Origin: Neolecta irregularis DAH-3
Lineage: Eukaryota > Ascomycota > Neolectomycetes > Neolectales > Neolectaceae
Assembly (NCBI GenBank): GCA_001929475.1
Contig: LXFE01000132.1
Span: 1 to 55,613, forward strand
Direction of reading: 5' to 3'
DNA: 55,613 nt
This document shows, piece after piece, positions 35,506 to 50,599 of this stretch (position 1 is the first letter of the stretch; every line of letters begins with the position of its first letter). The position numbers were made by a program, and so were the translations under genes. Under the pieces are notes generated by a model. The model worked only from the letters and a program-made list of their open reading frames with translations. It was not told the origin of the DNA and ran no database searches.

Positions 35506-35834
35506 TCTAGAGATTGGACAGATGATAACGGTCTATTAAAAAGAGAGAGAGGGGAAGAAAGATTCCGAGAGGGATGCGCCATTGAGCGTCATCAGATACC
35601 CACGGGAAACACCTGAAAGATTTTGCAAGGAGGCACAGTGGGGATAAATCAGAGATAAGAACCCTCAACTGGTATATGCGAGATAACAAACAAATAGATC
35701 AGGGTTTGGGGGTTAAGATTTGATCAAGTTTCGGGTGACGCGATTTTCACATGCAGAAAAGTGTGGGGGACTCCTGGATATTCCCCACAACCACCATCGG
35801 CGATTGCATGTCAACCCCCAGGTGAGAGGTACTG

Positions 35835-36001
35835 CAGTCGGACCTGGCTATAGGGAACCTCCGTACAAAATATTTCTCCTTATAACGAACCCAGCTTGTT
35901 CCCAAAATTAATTAGTATGGGTATTTTTCTACAGAATGAATCCGCCTTATAACGAATTCAACACCCTTGAACGCCACATTCGTTATAAGCAGGTCTGACT
36001 T
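35835..36001. mobile_element. MITE-like element, copy 1
   Basis: Begins CAGTCGGACCTGGCTATAGG and ends with the inverse CTTATAAGCAGGTCTGACTT, giving imperfect terminal inverted repeats of about 20 bp. The interior shares TATAGGGAACCTCCGTAC, TTATAACGAACCCAG, and AACACCCTTGAACGCCACAT with copy 2 at 36.8 kb. Non-coding, about 167 bp. No clean TA duplication is seen at the 5' side, so this copy may be the older one. Confidence 0.8.
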
Positions 36002-36373
36002 TAGCGGCGGAAGACCATTAGCAATGCGGGAGACCACAAGAAGTAACCTATGTCCAGATGGGGGCATTGGTGGGCCGCACAGCCAATTGCGTTGAAGATG
36101 AAACCAATGCGGAGCAAATTGAGTGCCCATAGGATTATATAAGAACCGCCTAGCCTGATTAGCAGACTAGGCTTTAGCCACATAATAATATACATGGTTA
36201 CTTCTCAAAGCAACCATCGAATACCAAATTATCCAGCCTAAGTCTACTCGAGCCAACAGTCCAGACACGAAGCTCACAAAAAGATTTACTCCTATATAGG
36301 CGCACCGAGTTCTGTACCACGACCCGTCGTTTGTATTTCCATCGGTGCACTCTCTTCCTCTTCTGCTGAAGCT

Positions 36374-36735
36374 TTACAACGCGCTCTTCTGGCCTTTTTG
36401 ACCAAATCCGATGATTTTGCAAAATTTGCGTCTGTAATTTAGCATGTCCGGCACTGGAATCGGGCCCGCACTTCCCATGACTTCATCTACAGTCACACCA
36501 CTTTCTTTGAGCCTCTGAATGGTCTGAAAGTAAGCAGAGGGGTATTTAAAAGAGGACAGATACATAATCTCTATTGCGTGCAATTTTATTCATCTTTTTT
36601 TTGCTGTTCACCTTTCCGAAGAATACACCCGACGACGCCCTGCGAAGCTGCGGGTTACATAATTTTGCCTTCTTCTTATTCCTGGCTTCTTTCCTGAGAC
36701 AAGATCTTGCACGGTTGGGAGCCATTATAGAGGGC
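36374..36735 (-). CDS. Possible small gene or gene relic between two MITEs
   Basis: Two overlapping minus-strand ORFs. One begins MAPNRARSCLRKEARNKKKA, is Lys/Arg-rich and resembles ribosome-biogenesis N-termini. The next frame reads FKYPSAYFQTIQRLKESGVT, VDEVMGSAGPIPVPDMLNY. I could not find a GT-AG intron that joins them cleanly. It could be a real two-exon gene, a decayed gene or chance. No family is recognised. Confidence 0.25.
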
Positions 36736-36831
36736 ATGTTCGGTTAGGAGGTTTGGAAAAGATTGGTGCAGCCAATTCGTGATTACAACAACGTCCTCGA
36801 CTTATCTCTTGAGAACAAATCATTGCACGTA

Positions 36832-37004
36832 CAGTTGAACCTGCCTATAGGGAACCTCCGTACAACGAATTTCCCATTATAACGAACCCAGTTGGTTTCC
36901 AAAATAATTAGTATGAGTTATTTTTCTATCGTGATATAAAGAATCCGCCTTATAACGAATTTAACACCCTTGAACGCCACATTCGTTATAAGCAGGTTCG
37001 ACTA
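36832..37004. mobile_element. MITE-like element, copy 2, flanked by TA
   Basis: Starts CAGTTGAACCTGCCTATAGG and ends CTTATAAGCAGGTTCGACTA. The reverse complement of the end (TAGTCGAACCTGCTTATAAC) matches the start, giving terminal inverted repeats of about 20 bp. Flanked by TA on both sides (36830-36831 and 37005-37006), the target duplication of Tc1/mariner/pogo elements. Non-coding, about 173 bp; probably a non-autonomous derivative. Very similar to copy 1. Confidence 0.85.
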
Positions 37005-37405
37005 TAATAAATTGAATAGAAAATTTCTTATCAAATTATCAATGTCTTATTTCTGTACCGGACGATGTTATCTACAAATTAAGGAACCCCATAAAACTTT
37101 ATATTTGCGCAGAATAAAATCTGATTATCACATGTGAATATTCTGACTATGTAGCCAGGTATATTCCAAATGAACCTACTTTCTAAGAGGAATCATTCAC
37201 TAGAGATAGCATAAAACCAACGTTGAAAATCTTTTGTTGCAGATCTTTAAATGGCGAATCTTTTGTGCATGACAGTATACAAGTATCCCAAATACACTTA
37301 GTCCACCGCATCAACCAGCAAAAGCATGAACAAATAAATAATCAATCGAACAGAAACACATACAAACGGGAAACGCCGAATAAAAGAGAGTAAAGCCATC
37401 CCTGT

Positions 37406-38346
37406 TTAATTCAGTAATTTCCTGACGTCGTCTTTCCGTGTGATATACCCCACTGCTCTAGAAGGTAAAGCAACTACCGACCAAGCGATCAACACAGGGA
37501 CGTATACTACATTTCTAATCCACCCAAAGAGCACGATTATAGCTGGGGGTTGTTTATAGGTCGTCGCGCAAAGAGCTGATAATTCATTGACTTTTCTCTC
37601 CAGTAATGTAATTTTTTCATCAAGAACAGCGTTTGTTAAATATTGCTTCTTTTCGTAACGTCGGACTGCTCCTGTAGAGTTAATTTATATCACAATATGA
37701 CGGGACAGAGAACTATTTAATGCGTCCATGTTCGTTTTTTCAGAAGGATCGGATTTAGCTTGATGTTCAGTGATCAATCGCTTTAATTCCGTGATGCGTT
37801 GCTCGATTTCCGAAGGTGGTAATTCATTCAGTGATCTTCTTAAATTGATTGAACGATGCTTAATCATATCCAATAAATGAGTCGCTGGTTTCAATTCAGC
37901 GGCTAACACGAACAAGGTTATATTTAAATTTGAAATGAGACCGTCTCTGGGTCTAGCGAGAGTCTGACGGATCCAATGGAGTAATATTCCGCCGACGAGG
38001 GGACCAAGGAACGATGCGCAGAGGGCGTAAATAGCATCTTGACGGAGTAGTTGCGATGATTCCGAGTTTGTAGGTTGGTGGCGCGTGATATGGTACCACT
38101 CTCGCGGCCCTCGACAAGTTAATAACAGGAAAAAGGACTCAACTTGCAAGCGATGAGATATTTTAGATAGAATCCAGAGAGTATGATCAACATAGTATCT
38201 GTCAGAATATCGCTATGGGTTGTACTTCCAAACACAATGCCGCCCTAATGGTGAATCTCTCGAAATATGATAAGACCTACAATAGCAGGAATCAAAGCGA
38301 AAGCCAGCGGCAGATGATTCATCATAGATGGCGATTCATCATCCAT
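37406..38346 (-). CDS. Conserved fungal membrane protein of unknown function
   Basis: Four exons (introns about 36, 29 and 42 nt). Start MDDESPSMMNHLPLAFALIP, then GFYLKYLIACK, REWYHITRHQPTNSESSQ, AIYALCASFLGPLVGGILLH, and a long amphipathic region (SINLRRSLNELPPSEIEQRI). A final coiled coil/hydrophobic end follows (RYEKKQYLTNAVLDEKITLL, PAIIVLFGWIRNVVYVPVLI). The middle block resembles a protein widely present in Pezizomycotina without a known role, with the pattern ITxHQxSESSQ...RPxxGLxSNxNLxxFxLAAE. About three or four hydrophobic segments. Stop at 37406-37408. The 29-nt intron is the weakest junction. Confidence 0.7.
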
Positions 38347-39009
38347 GGTAACAGCACTGACCCTCAAGTCAAGTCAAAAAGAACCCGGTTATCTGTTAAA
38401 CTCAGTCGAGGAAGGAAGAAAGTGGGTGGGAAAAAGGCAGGGGGTTACGAGACCGACATCATCGTCATAAGAAAGTCATCGAGCGTCCCCGCAAAGTATG
38501 TTTGTCCCGTTTTTTATATTGCAAATATTGAATAACAAAGAATAAGCCAAAAAGATAATATTCTTTTCCTCGGGCTGTTTTTCGTACATGATGATTCGTT
38601 AGAGCCTTGAACATACCACCTTCCTTGACAAATCGCCCGGGTAATACATATATCGATCAAAGGAGATATAGCGCATCAATATTAAACACGAGTATAATTC
38701 GTTATTTATATATGTAAATCAATGATTACACGCCCGTTCCACCAACTCCTTCTCGTCGTCCATCGTGGGTGTCGTCGTAGGGAATCTAGCCCTACAAATC
38801 CACTTGATCAATCAACAGTCGCAATCTGAAGCTGAAAACTGAAACTGAATCCGAATATAGAGAAAAGTTACGATTTGCCATGACACGAATATAAATGCCT
38901 GAAAAACATTCCGCATACGATGATATCCCGCCCACCAGAAAAAAAAGGAAAAAAAAGGAAGAAAGAAGAAAAGGAAGATAGCGATAAAGAATAGCGAGCG
39001 AATGCAAAG
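38347..39009. other. 663-bp intergenic region with purine tract
   Basis: Between the start of the membrane-protein gene and the stop of the YDR124W-like gene (both minus strand). It holds an AG-rich stretch on the plus strand near 38938-38995 (pyrimidine-rich in the transcript of the downstream gene). I see no gene. Confidence 0.4.
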
Positions 39010-39418
39010 TCACGAGCCTACATTTATAGCCTCATGATCGAGACTCGACGAATCAGACATTTCTTCATCTGGTATACTCTGATTATTAAACGACTGGCCG
39101 TTTTGAATTTGTCCTCGATTAGCAGTTGGGCTATTTAAAAATTCAGAGAAACTGAGGCCTGTTTTTAAAGGGGTAGGAAGATATGGACTTGATCTTTCTG
39201 GAAATGGAGTTGTTGAGGGTGGATTAGGAGGAGGAGGTGGGTAAGAGTACATTCCTGCGGTGGGTGGGGGACTAGGAAATTCTGCGGACCAATTTGAAGG
39301 AAAAAACATGCAATTATTAGAGGATGATTGTTTTGGGTGGGGTGGTGCGGATAAGGGTTGGACGTACATTTGTTGTTGTTGTTGTTGCTGTTGCTGTTGA
39401 TGTTGATGTTGATGTTGA

Positions 39419-39453
<35 letters not shown>

Positions 39454-40728
39454 GTGTTGCTGCAGCTGCTGTTGATGATGATTATGAGATTGATAATAAA
39501 AATTTTGGGGAATGGAGGAGGATGTGTGGAGTATTGGGATTTGGGGGTGGGATTGCCAGGAGTGATTCAACATGGGCGGTTCTGATTTTCGATGGGCTGA
39601 CGTATTGAAGGGATTTCCAGCGAGATCTTGGACGGGGAACGACGGGGTGACTGAATTGCTTCGAGATGGCGGACGAATTATTGTTCCAGCGGAATGGTGA
39701 TCCGGATATGTTGGAGAAGGAGCGTCTTCATCACCATTGGGTGACATGGATGCAGTACTCGCAACATATACTTTAGTCGACGGATCTAGACTCAGCACAC
39801 TCGAGAAAAAAGATTTACCGATTTCTCCTATACGCAGCCGTTCTTCTTCGCGGGCTACACGGTATATTTCTCGCAGCAGATTGGTCTTGTCTGGGGGAAT
39901 GTAGGCTGCTACTTCTGCGGTGGCGAGTTCGAGTCTATTCACAGGGACTTTTCCGCAGCGGAGCATTCTCAGGAGCAGCGAGATGCGTTCTGGTTTCATG
40001 AGATGGTCTGGTTCCTTGTGCCGGACATGTTCGGGCCACCAGTCTGGTCTCGACTCTTCGCCGCGGTTGTATGGGTAGCGAGTCTGTTTTTTGGGTTCGA
40101 TGATCTTTATCCATGCTTTTGCTACAATTTTGCACACCATCTGCTGGAGCTGGCGGAAGCGGGTTTCAAGAAACGCAGAAACCTGAGGGGTTGAACCGAT
40201 AATCAGGGGTTTGTATTCGGTGAAGCTTGAGGGCGACAAGAGGGCTGTTTCGAGATGAAGGGGCAGGCGGTCTGTGGAGAGCGTGATTTGCGAGGGCATG
40301 CTAAACGATCTATGCAATTCTGGTGGGGCAGGCGGAAGCAGAGCGAGGACTGGCGCATTTGGTGTTGCTTCGCTTTTTTTAACCTGGTCTTCGGGTTCGA
40401 GCTCGTCGTCTATATTATCGCGGTCTGCAGCGGCGTCCTGGAAGAATTTGCGATCAGCATGGCCGTCATGGGCGGCAGTAGCAACCAGGGATTTTGCGTC
40501 GTGCAGCACTTTTGGGCCGAACCAGTCTGTGAGCTTTGCCTGGAAGACGTCGCTGGCATAGGATTCGCTTTCGCCGCGGGAGTTTACCCAGAGAATGGCG
40601 AAATGGGAGCCGTTGATGTACGACGCCTTGCCGAGCGCCTTGAGGATCTGGTCGCGCTTGTTTTTAAAGTGCCGGTGCTGTTTTGAGGGGGAGGAATACG
40701 GTTCGACTCTGACGGGGATGCGAGGCAT
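39010..40728 (-). CDS. YDR124W-like helical-bundle domain protein with polyQ/H tract
   Basis: A single 572-codon exon. The conserved fungal domain (Pfam YDR124W-like, found also in the Aspergillus subtelomeric hrmA-associated cluster) is visible at about residues 205-330: FLETRFRQLQQMVCKIVAKA, WIKIIEPKKQTRYPYNRGEE, RPDWWPEHVRHKEPDHLMKP, and ERISLLLRMLRCGKVP. The N-terminus has KALGKASYINGSHFAILWVN. The C-terminal half is low-complexity: Ser/Pro-rich, then a Gln/His tract at about residues 425-460 (Q-runs broken by HQHQHQ), then a Pro-rich PPPPPNPPSTTPFPERSS and acidic end. Function is unknown; the low-complexity tail suggests a transcription or condensate-type protein. Intronless. Confidence 0.82.
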
Positions 40729-41055
40729 GCTCTCGAGGATATCGATGTATTATCGATAGAGTATCGAGTGCTGATATCGATGGATATGGAATCAGAAAGA
40801 ATGGCCGGAAGCGGAGAGAATGTGGTGGATCGAAGTTTGTAGCTGCTGGTACGGCTGAGCGTGGACAGGCTTGGAAATGGCGCAGCAGCACTGGACCGTG
40901 CTTTTTATTTGGAGCGGATCCCTGAGCGCATTCCTTTGCCCCTGCGAATGCCCCTGCATTGCGCCACACGTTGGTGGTTATGTGGCGGTGCTAAATACTA
41001 TCGCTTAGATTGACTGAATAAGTTGACAGATTGAGTAGACTGTGCTGATATATAC
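40729..41055. other. 327-bp intergenic region
   Basis: Between the start of the YDR124W-like gene (-) and the stop of the ABC transporter (-). Several ATCGAT/GATATCGAT palindromic hexamers cluster at 40738-40785, just upstream of the first gene's start. No gene is seen. Confidence 0.4.
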
Positions 41056-45995
<4,940 letters not shown>

Positions 45996-46134
45996 CTGGA
46001 CGACAAGTATGCTTTTGGTTTTGGCAACTGCAAAACAATAATGGGTGAGTGGTAAATTGGCGATCTCAAATGGTGGAGTAGAAACTATAAGCTAAAAACA
46101 CCCTCTGAGTTCAAACCGGGCACCTTAAATAGCC

Positions 46135-47430
46135 ATGCTTCGCCTTCTTTGCCGCCGATCTTGCATAACTTTAACAAAGTCGTGCGTCTGTATAAAGAGA
46201 CAGTTTAGCATTCTTGGAATCGAAGTAGGCCCTATTATCGGTTATTGCTGATTTGTTTGGACTAGCTGCGATGACACCAGCGTGTGTCTTTTAGATATTC
46301 AGAAAGGGAAACCACCGGAAATCCTCGAGCATGTTGTACATAGATCTTTGGACCTGCACGAGCCGTATGGCGGAATACATCCAAGTGTTGCGATGGTGAG
46401 GAGCTAGATCACATAAACCACTGACAATAATACAGACTTCACATAATACAAATCTGGCGCCAATACTTTACGATATCGTTCATCAATATATAAACAAGGA
46501 CGGGCGAAGAATAGATTTGGTTGCTGTAACCAGAGGGCCGGGTTTACCTGGAAGTCTATCCTCGGGATTGTCAACAGCAAAAGGATTGTCGATTGGTCTC
46601 GATACAAATTTCATTGCCGTACATCATATGGTAGGGAACCATTTGCCATTGCTAATAGTGAGCAAGCTCACGCGCTCACACCTCGTCTATTGTCATCTAC
46701 ACAGTCTCCAGAATTTCCATTTTTATCACTTTTATTATCTGGAGGTCACACGATGCTCGTGCTCTCAAGATCGTTGATAGATCATGAAATTATTGCATCA
46801 ACGGTTGATATCGCCGTAGGAGACTTGCTAGACAAATGTGCTCGTCATCTCGGGGTTACTTGGCAATCGAAAATGCCAGCCGCCGCTATGGAAGCTTGGT
46901 CTTCGGACGCCGAGCTTGGTGATAATCAGGACTGGGACTTTACAATACCTCTTGAAAGAAAACCAACGCATCGTTCAACGTTGGCCTTCAGTTTTTCCGG
47001 CTTAGGAAGTGCGGTTGAGAGACTTATCGTTGCTGAAATGAATGAGACAAGGAGAAAGTCACTTGCTAGAGCAATCCAATTTACCGCCTTTGAACATATC
47101 ATTAGAAAAGTCATTTTATCGCTCGAACAACATGATCTGTCGGTTTCTTCTCTTGTAGTCAGTGGAGGTGTTGCTTCCAATAAGCTACTACGATCCCATT
47201 TTCGTCAAAAGTTGGAAGAAAAAGGATTCCACAATATCGAGCTTGTGTTTCCACCGGTTGAGTTTTGCACGGACAATGCAGCTATGATCGCATGGGCTGG
47301 TTACGAAATGTACCAAGCAGGATATAAAAGCGAGCTTTCCGCGCTTACATTGCCTAAATGGCCGTTAAATGAGATGATGGATGTCAAAGGATGGATTCAT
47401 CAGAGTACATTACCGCCATTATGTAATTAG
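46135..47430 (+). CDS. QRI7: Mitochondrial tRNA t6A synthesis protein Qri7 (Kae1/TsaD family)
   Basis: Transfers threonylcarbamoyl to A37 of mitochondrial tRNAs. The N-terminus MLRLLCRRSCITLTKSCVCI is an Arg-rich, acid-free mitochondrial presequence. Core motifs: SCDDTSVCLLD, HEPYGGIHPSVA, DLVAVTRGPGLPGSLSSGLS, HHM-QAHALTPRL (metal-binding His pair), LLLSGGHTMLV, DIAVGDLLDKCARHLG, SGGVASNKLLR, and CTDNAAMIAWAGYEM. Introns: after HPSVAM (about 41 nt) and after VHHM (33 nt) are canonical. The first, at 46225-46260, has a GT donor but must end TTTGG to restore the family motif GIE-TSCDDTS; its 3' dinucleotide is GG, not AG. The next AG, 5 nt on, would shift the frame. Confidence 0.9.
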
Positions 47431-47518
47431 AATCCTTTTTCCATTTTTCACCCCAAGAACATTATGTAAACCTCTTCCTACAGACATCATTGTCCAAGTG
47501 ATCTGATTTGTATAATTA

Positions 47519-48464
47519 ATGATTAGCGTTGGCGTTGCTGCCACACCAAAAATTAACAGGCTGACTTTACCAAGGTGTGCAAAGTCAGTTATGCGAATTG
47601 CATGTGTTCAATTTGATTCCAAGCTCGGAACTCCACAAATCAACATTAGGAAAGCAAACGATCTCATAGAGCGACATGTTCAATCTAAAGTGGATGTATT
47701 GGTACTTCCTGAAACTGCTTTCACAGGTAATACAACAGATTGTTGGTATGTGCTGATCCAAAGGCTACAACTTTAAATCCATCGAACACATAGACAAACA
47801 TCTTGAACCCACCTTACAAGGAATTACCTCGATTTGGGCAAAAGAAACTGCTGCTAGATTATCCTGTATCGTTATAGCTGGGTATCCAGAAAGGTCTGGG
47901 GAAACTCGCTACAATGCGGTTGTAATAGCAAGACCGGATGGCACCTTGTCCAACTACCGAAAGCATTTTTTATATACGATTGATTTAACATGGGCAACGT
48001 CAGGACCAGGCTTTTCTACATTCAACTTTCCGTTTGGAAAGGCAAGGGTCTCTAAGCTTGATGGTATACTGATTCGCAAGAGTTCTGTTGGTATATGCAT
48101 GGATATGAACAATGGAACGGACTTTTCCACTCCCTTTGAAGCATACGAGCTCGGCACCCACATCACCACGAACGAAATAGATTACTTGTTACTTCCAACG
48201 GCGTGGTTAGCGCCAGAGGACATGCCAGATGACCCAAAAGTACCTAGTATGTCGACTATAAGTTATTGGGCCGAGCGCCTTCGTCCTGTGTGGAACAGAA
48301 GCACAGGAAATGATCTGATTTTTGTGAGTTGTAATAGAATCGGAGAAGAAGATGATTGCAGGTATGCCGGGAGTTCGTGTGTTTTGCGGATAAAACCTGG
48401 GCACATTGAACTTTTGGGCAAGCTGGGATCTGCAGAGGAAGCGGTATTAACAGTAGATGTATAA
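47519..48464 (+). CDS. NTA1: Protein N-terminal asparagine/glutamine amidase Nta1
   Basis: Nitrilase-fold amidase that deamidates N-terminal Asn/Gln, feeding the Arg/N-degron pathway. The Glu-Lys-Cys triad is visible: VDVLVLPETAFTG (Glu), NYRKHFLY (Lys), VGICMDMN (Cys), with DYLLLPTAWL and FVSCNRIGEEDD further on. One 38-nt intron after FTG restores YNFKSIEHID. A 39-nt block at 48042-48080 (GCAAGGG...TTCGCAAG) encodes 13 residues not expected between FNFPFGK and SSVGICMDM. It looks like a GC-AG intron whose length is a multiple of three and has no stop, so both forms would be in frame. Two in-frame ATGs (47519 and inner MRIACVQFDSK) could give forms with and without a basic N-terminal extension. 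Confidence 0.9.
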
Positions 48465-48577
48465 AGAAACACAAGTTCACATAATAAAAAGATATACAAG
48501 ACATATCAATATCACCCGCCATCCTGTTCAAAAAATAAAATCGCGAAAACAAACACTTGTTGACTATCTCGACATAG

Positions 48578-49432
48578 TCATTGGATTTTGGCTCCAGCAG
48601 AACCATTACCGCCATCAACAGGAACATAAGGTTTACCGCTTTCACAGGCGCGTTTCCAGGCATCGGCCTCCCTCCAGGCCCGTTCGCATTCGGTTTTGAG
48701 TTTTTCATTGGCGGCAGTAACTTCCTCGATGGCTTGGTTCGTCATGAGTTTTTCTAGTGTCCATTTCTGAATATATTCTTCTTCGTTCTTCTTTAGCTGT
48801 CGGATATAGTTGACGGCTTGGGCAAGGATCTGAGATTTGTTCTTATCGCAGCCAGGCACAATCTTGGATAGTTCACTGCAAACGCGTCAATTCATAAACC
48901 AAAACGGCACAAACATACCTGATGCCTTCATTGATAGTCTCTCTGCGTCTTCGCTCGACTTCTTTGTGGTTATCTCGCCTCATTTTGTGCCATTCATCTG
49001 AGCCCACAATAGGTTTGTTTTCGTCGCCATCGCAGGGAGGATTGGTCAACGACCGTCTTGCTCTCCCAGGTGTAGAGTCATCATCAGCGGCACGTTTCCT
49101 CTTGCCATTTGCCGCTTGAGCAGACGCAGAAGCCTGATCTTGAGCAGCACTGGAAGTCGAAGCCGAAGTCACGTTTGTTGCGTGAAATCGTGAGGCTTCT
49201 CGATGGTTACCCATCTACATGTCAACCATCAACACCCACAGGACCAGACTTTACGCACCTCAGTCAAAAGACTCAGGACCTGGTCATCTTTGATAAGCGG
49301 CTCGGAAGTGAGAGATGGATCGATGTTCGAGTTGAGCGACATGGTGTGGGCTGCAGCAAATGCCAGACTCGGATTTCCAACACTCGCCTTACTCCACTCG
49401 TGACGTATTTGACCGGGATATGGTTTATACAT
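48578..49432 (-). CDS. CBF1: bHLH transcription/centromere factor Cbf1
   Basis: Basic helix-loop-helix protein that binds CACGTG; in yeasts it acts at methionine genes and centromeres. Seen: basic region MRRDNHKEVERRRRETINEG with the His-Glu-Arg triad that reads CACGTG, helix 1 continuing across an intron to ISELSKIVPGCDKNKSQILA and QAVNYIRQLKKNEEEYI (helix 2). A leucine-zipper-like coil follows (EEVTAANEKLKTECERAWRE), ending GSAGAKIQ. Upstream are an Ala/Ser/Gln-rich acidic segment and LTSEPLIKDDQVLSLLTE, joined by a 45-nt intron. The start is either ATG at 49430-49432 (MYKPYPGQIRHE) or 49340-49342 (MSLNSNIDPS); I give the longer one. Convergent with NTA1. Confidence 0.87.
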
Positions 49433-50599
49433 CGATATACTCCCAAACTGTTCTATTCTATAACCTTGATTATACCGCACGAATTCTGCGACAGGCACAA
49501 TTTATTTTCGGGAATCCGTCCTGCATTTTTCCCAGTCTTCACTAGAACTTGGTTGAATACACCTGGTTGCAATACATGTGCTCGAACGCCAAAAACAGCA
49601 TGGAAAGTTCAGTTTGCAAAATCTCTAAAGAAATGATTTGATAGTCATTCGAACACTTTACACCCTTGTTGAGTTGCAAAATACAGCAATATCTTTACGC
49701 AGTCGCTTGCTGTTACTCTATTTGAAGTATTTCTATAATCAGACTGTTTGGCTTTTGGAAATATGAGAGCACGCAAAGATATACGAACACTACAGCCTGC
49801 CGAATATCAATTGGCTTTTCTAGTTGTAATTGCATCTTTTCCCCTTGCGTCAGGGTGAAATGCAGTTAGTTATTATCTTTTTCCGATTTTTCATTCCATA
49901 TCCTCTTCATTGTACTACAGTAGTCTGATTGTCGTGGTGTCTGTATCATCAGCTGTCCGAGAAATGTAAGATGACCATAAAACAAGGCTAGATGGAATTA
50001 AGTATGGTCCATTTCCTTTTCGTTCAGAGTTCACAAGCAAATATTCAGCAAAAGCTGAAACTAATTCTAAAATACTGGCAAGAACTCTACCATGGAGTAG
50101 CAGTTGTCAAAAAAATTCGAGAGATGGCGGCGCGAGATAATGGAGATCTGTTTCTGTGGTGCTCCCATCGGATGAATAAAACATTTTGTCCAAGGGTCTA
50201 CCGCTCAAAGACCACGCAATACTCAAACACGACCGGCACCAAAGTGGCTTCAAGCAAATGAACAAAGCTCAGCGATCTAATGATCAAGTGGGTGACTTTT
50301 CAGGTCCCTTGCTTCCTCCTGTATTATCAATTAAACCATACGATTCCACAGGATCATTCCGCGTCGTGTACCTGCGTAAACCTTGGAACAAACAGATGCT
50401 CTCCTTGGAAACTCCTCGTTCGATATCCCTCGGAAATTGATTAAGACCATCCGCTTTTCTTTCGACGAATATTCGAATCCACACACTCATTATAGAGATC
50501 TCTAGATCTTTCTACCCATAGCTCATCTTTCCTTTTTTTTCTCTCTCTCTTGTGTTTCATACCTTTCTCTGCTTACTTAAAGCCCAGTCTCTCTTCAGG
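49433..50599. other. 1.17-kb gene-poor region
   Basis: Several short ORFs on both strands have no domain features, signal peptides or convincing splice joins. It lies between CBF1 and a glucanase pseudogene, so it may hold the CBF1 promoter plus degenerated sequence. A pyrimidine-rich stretch at about 50528-50560 precedes the pseudogene's former start, as in an active promoter. Confidence 0.4.

Noticed and set aside
49109-49636. 175-codon plus-strand ORF over CBF1
   Set aside because: Antisense to the CBF1 exons, with no features of its own.
49992-50490. Short ORFs (60-90 codons) upstream of the glucanase pseudogene
   Set aside because: No signal peptide, domain or splice structure that ties them together.
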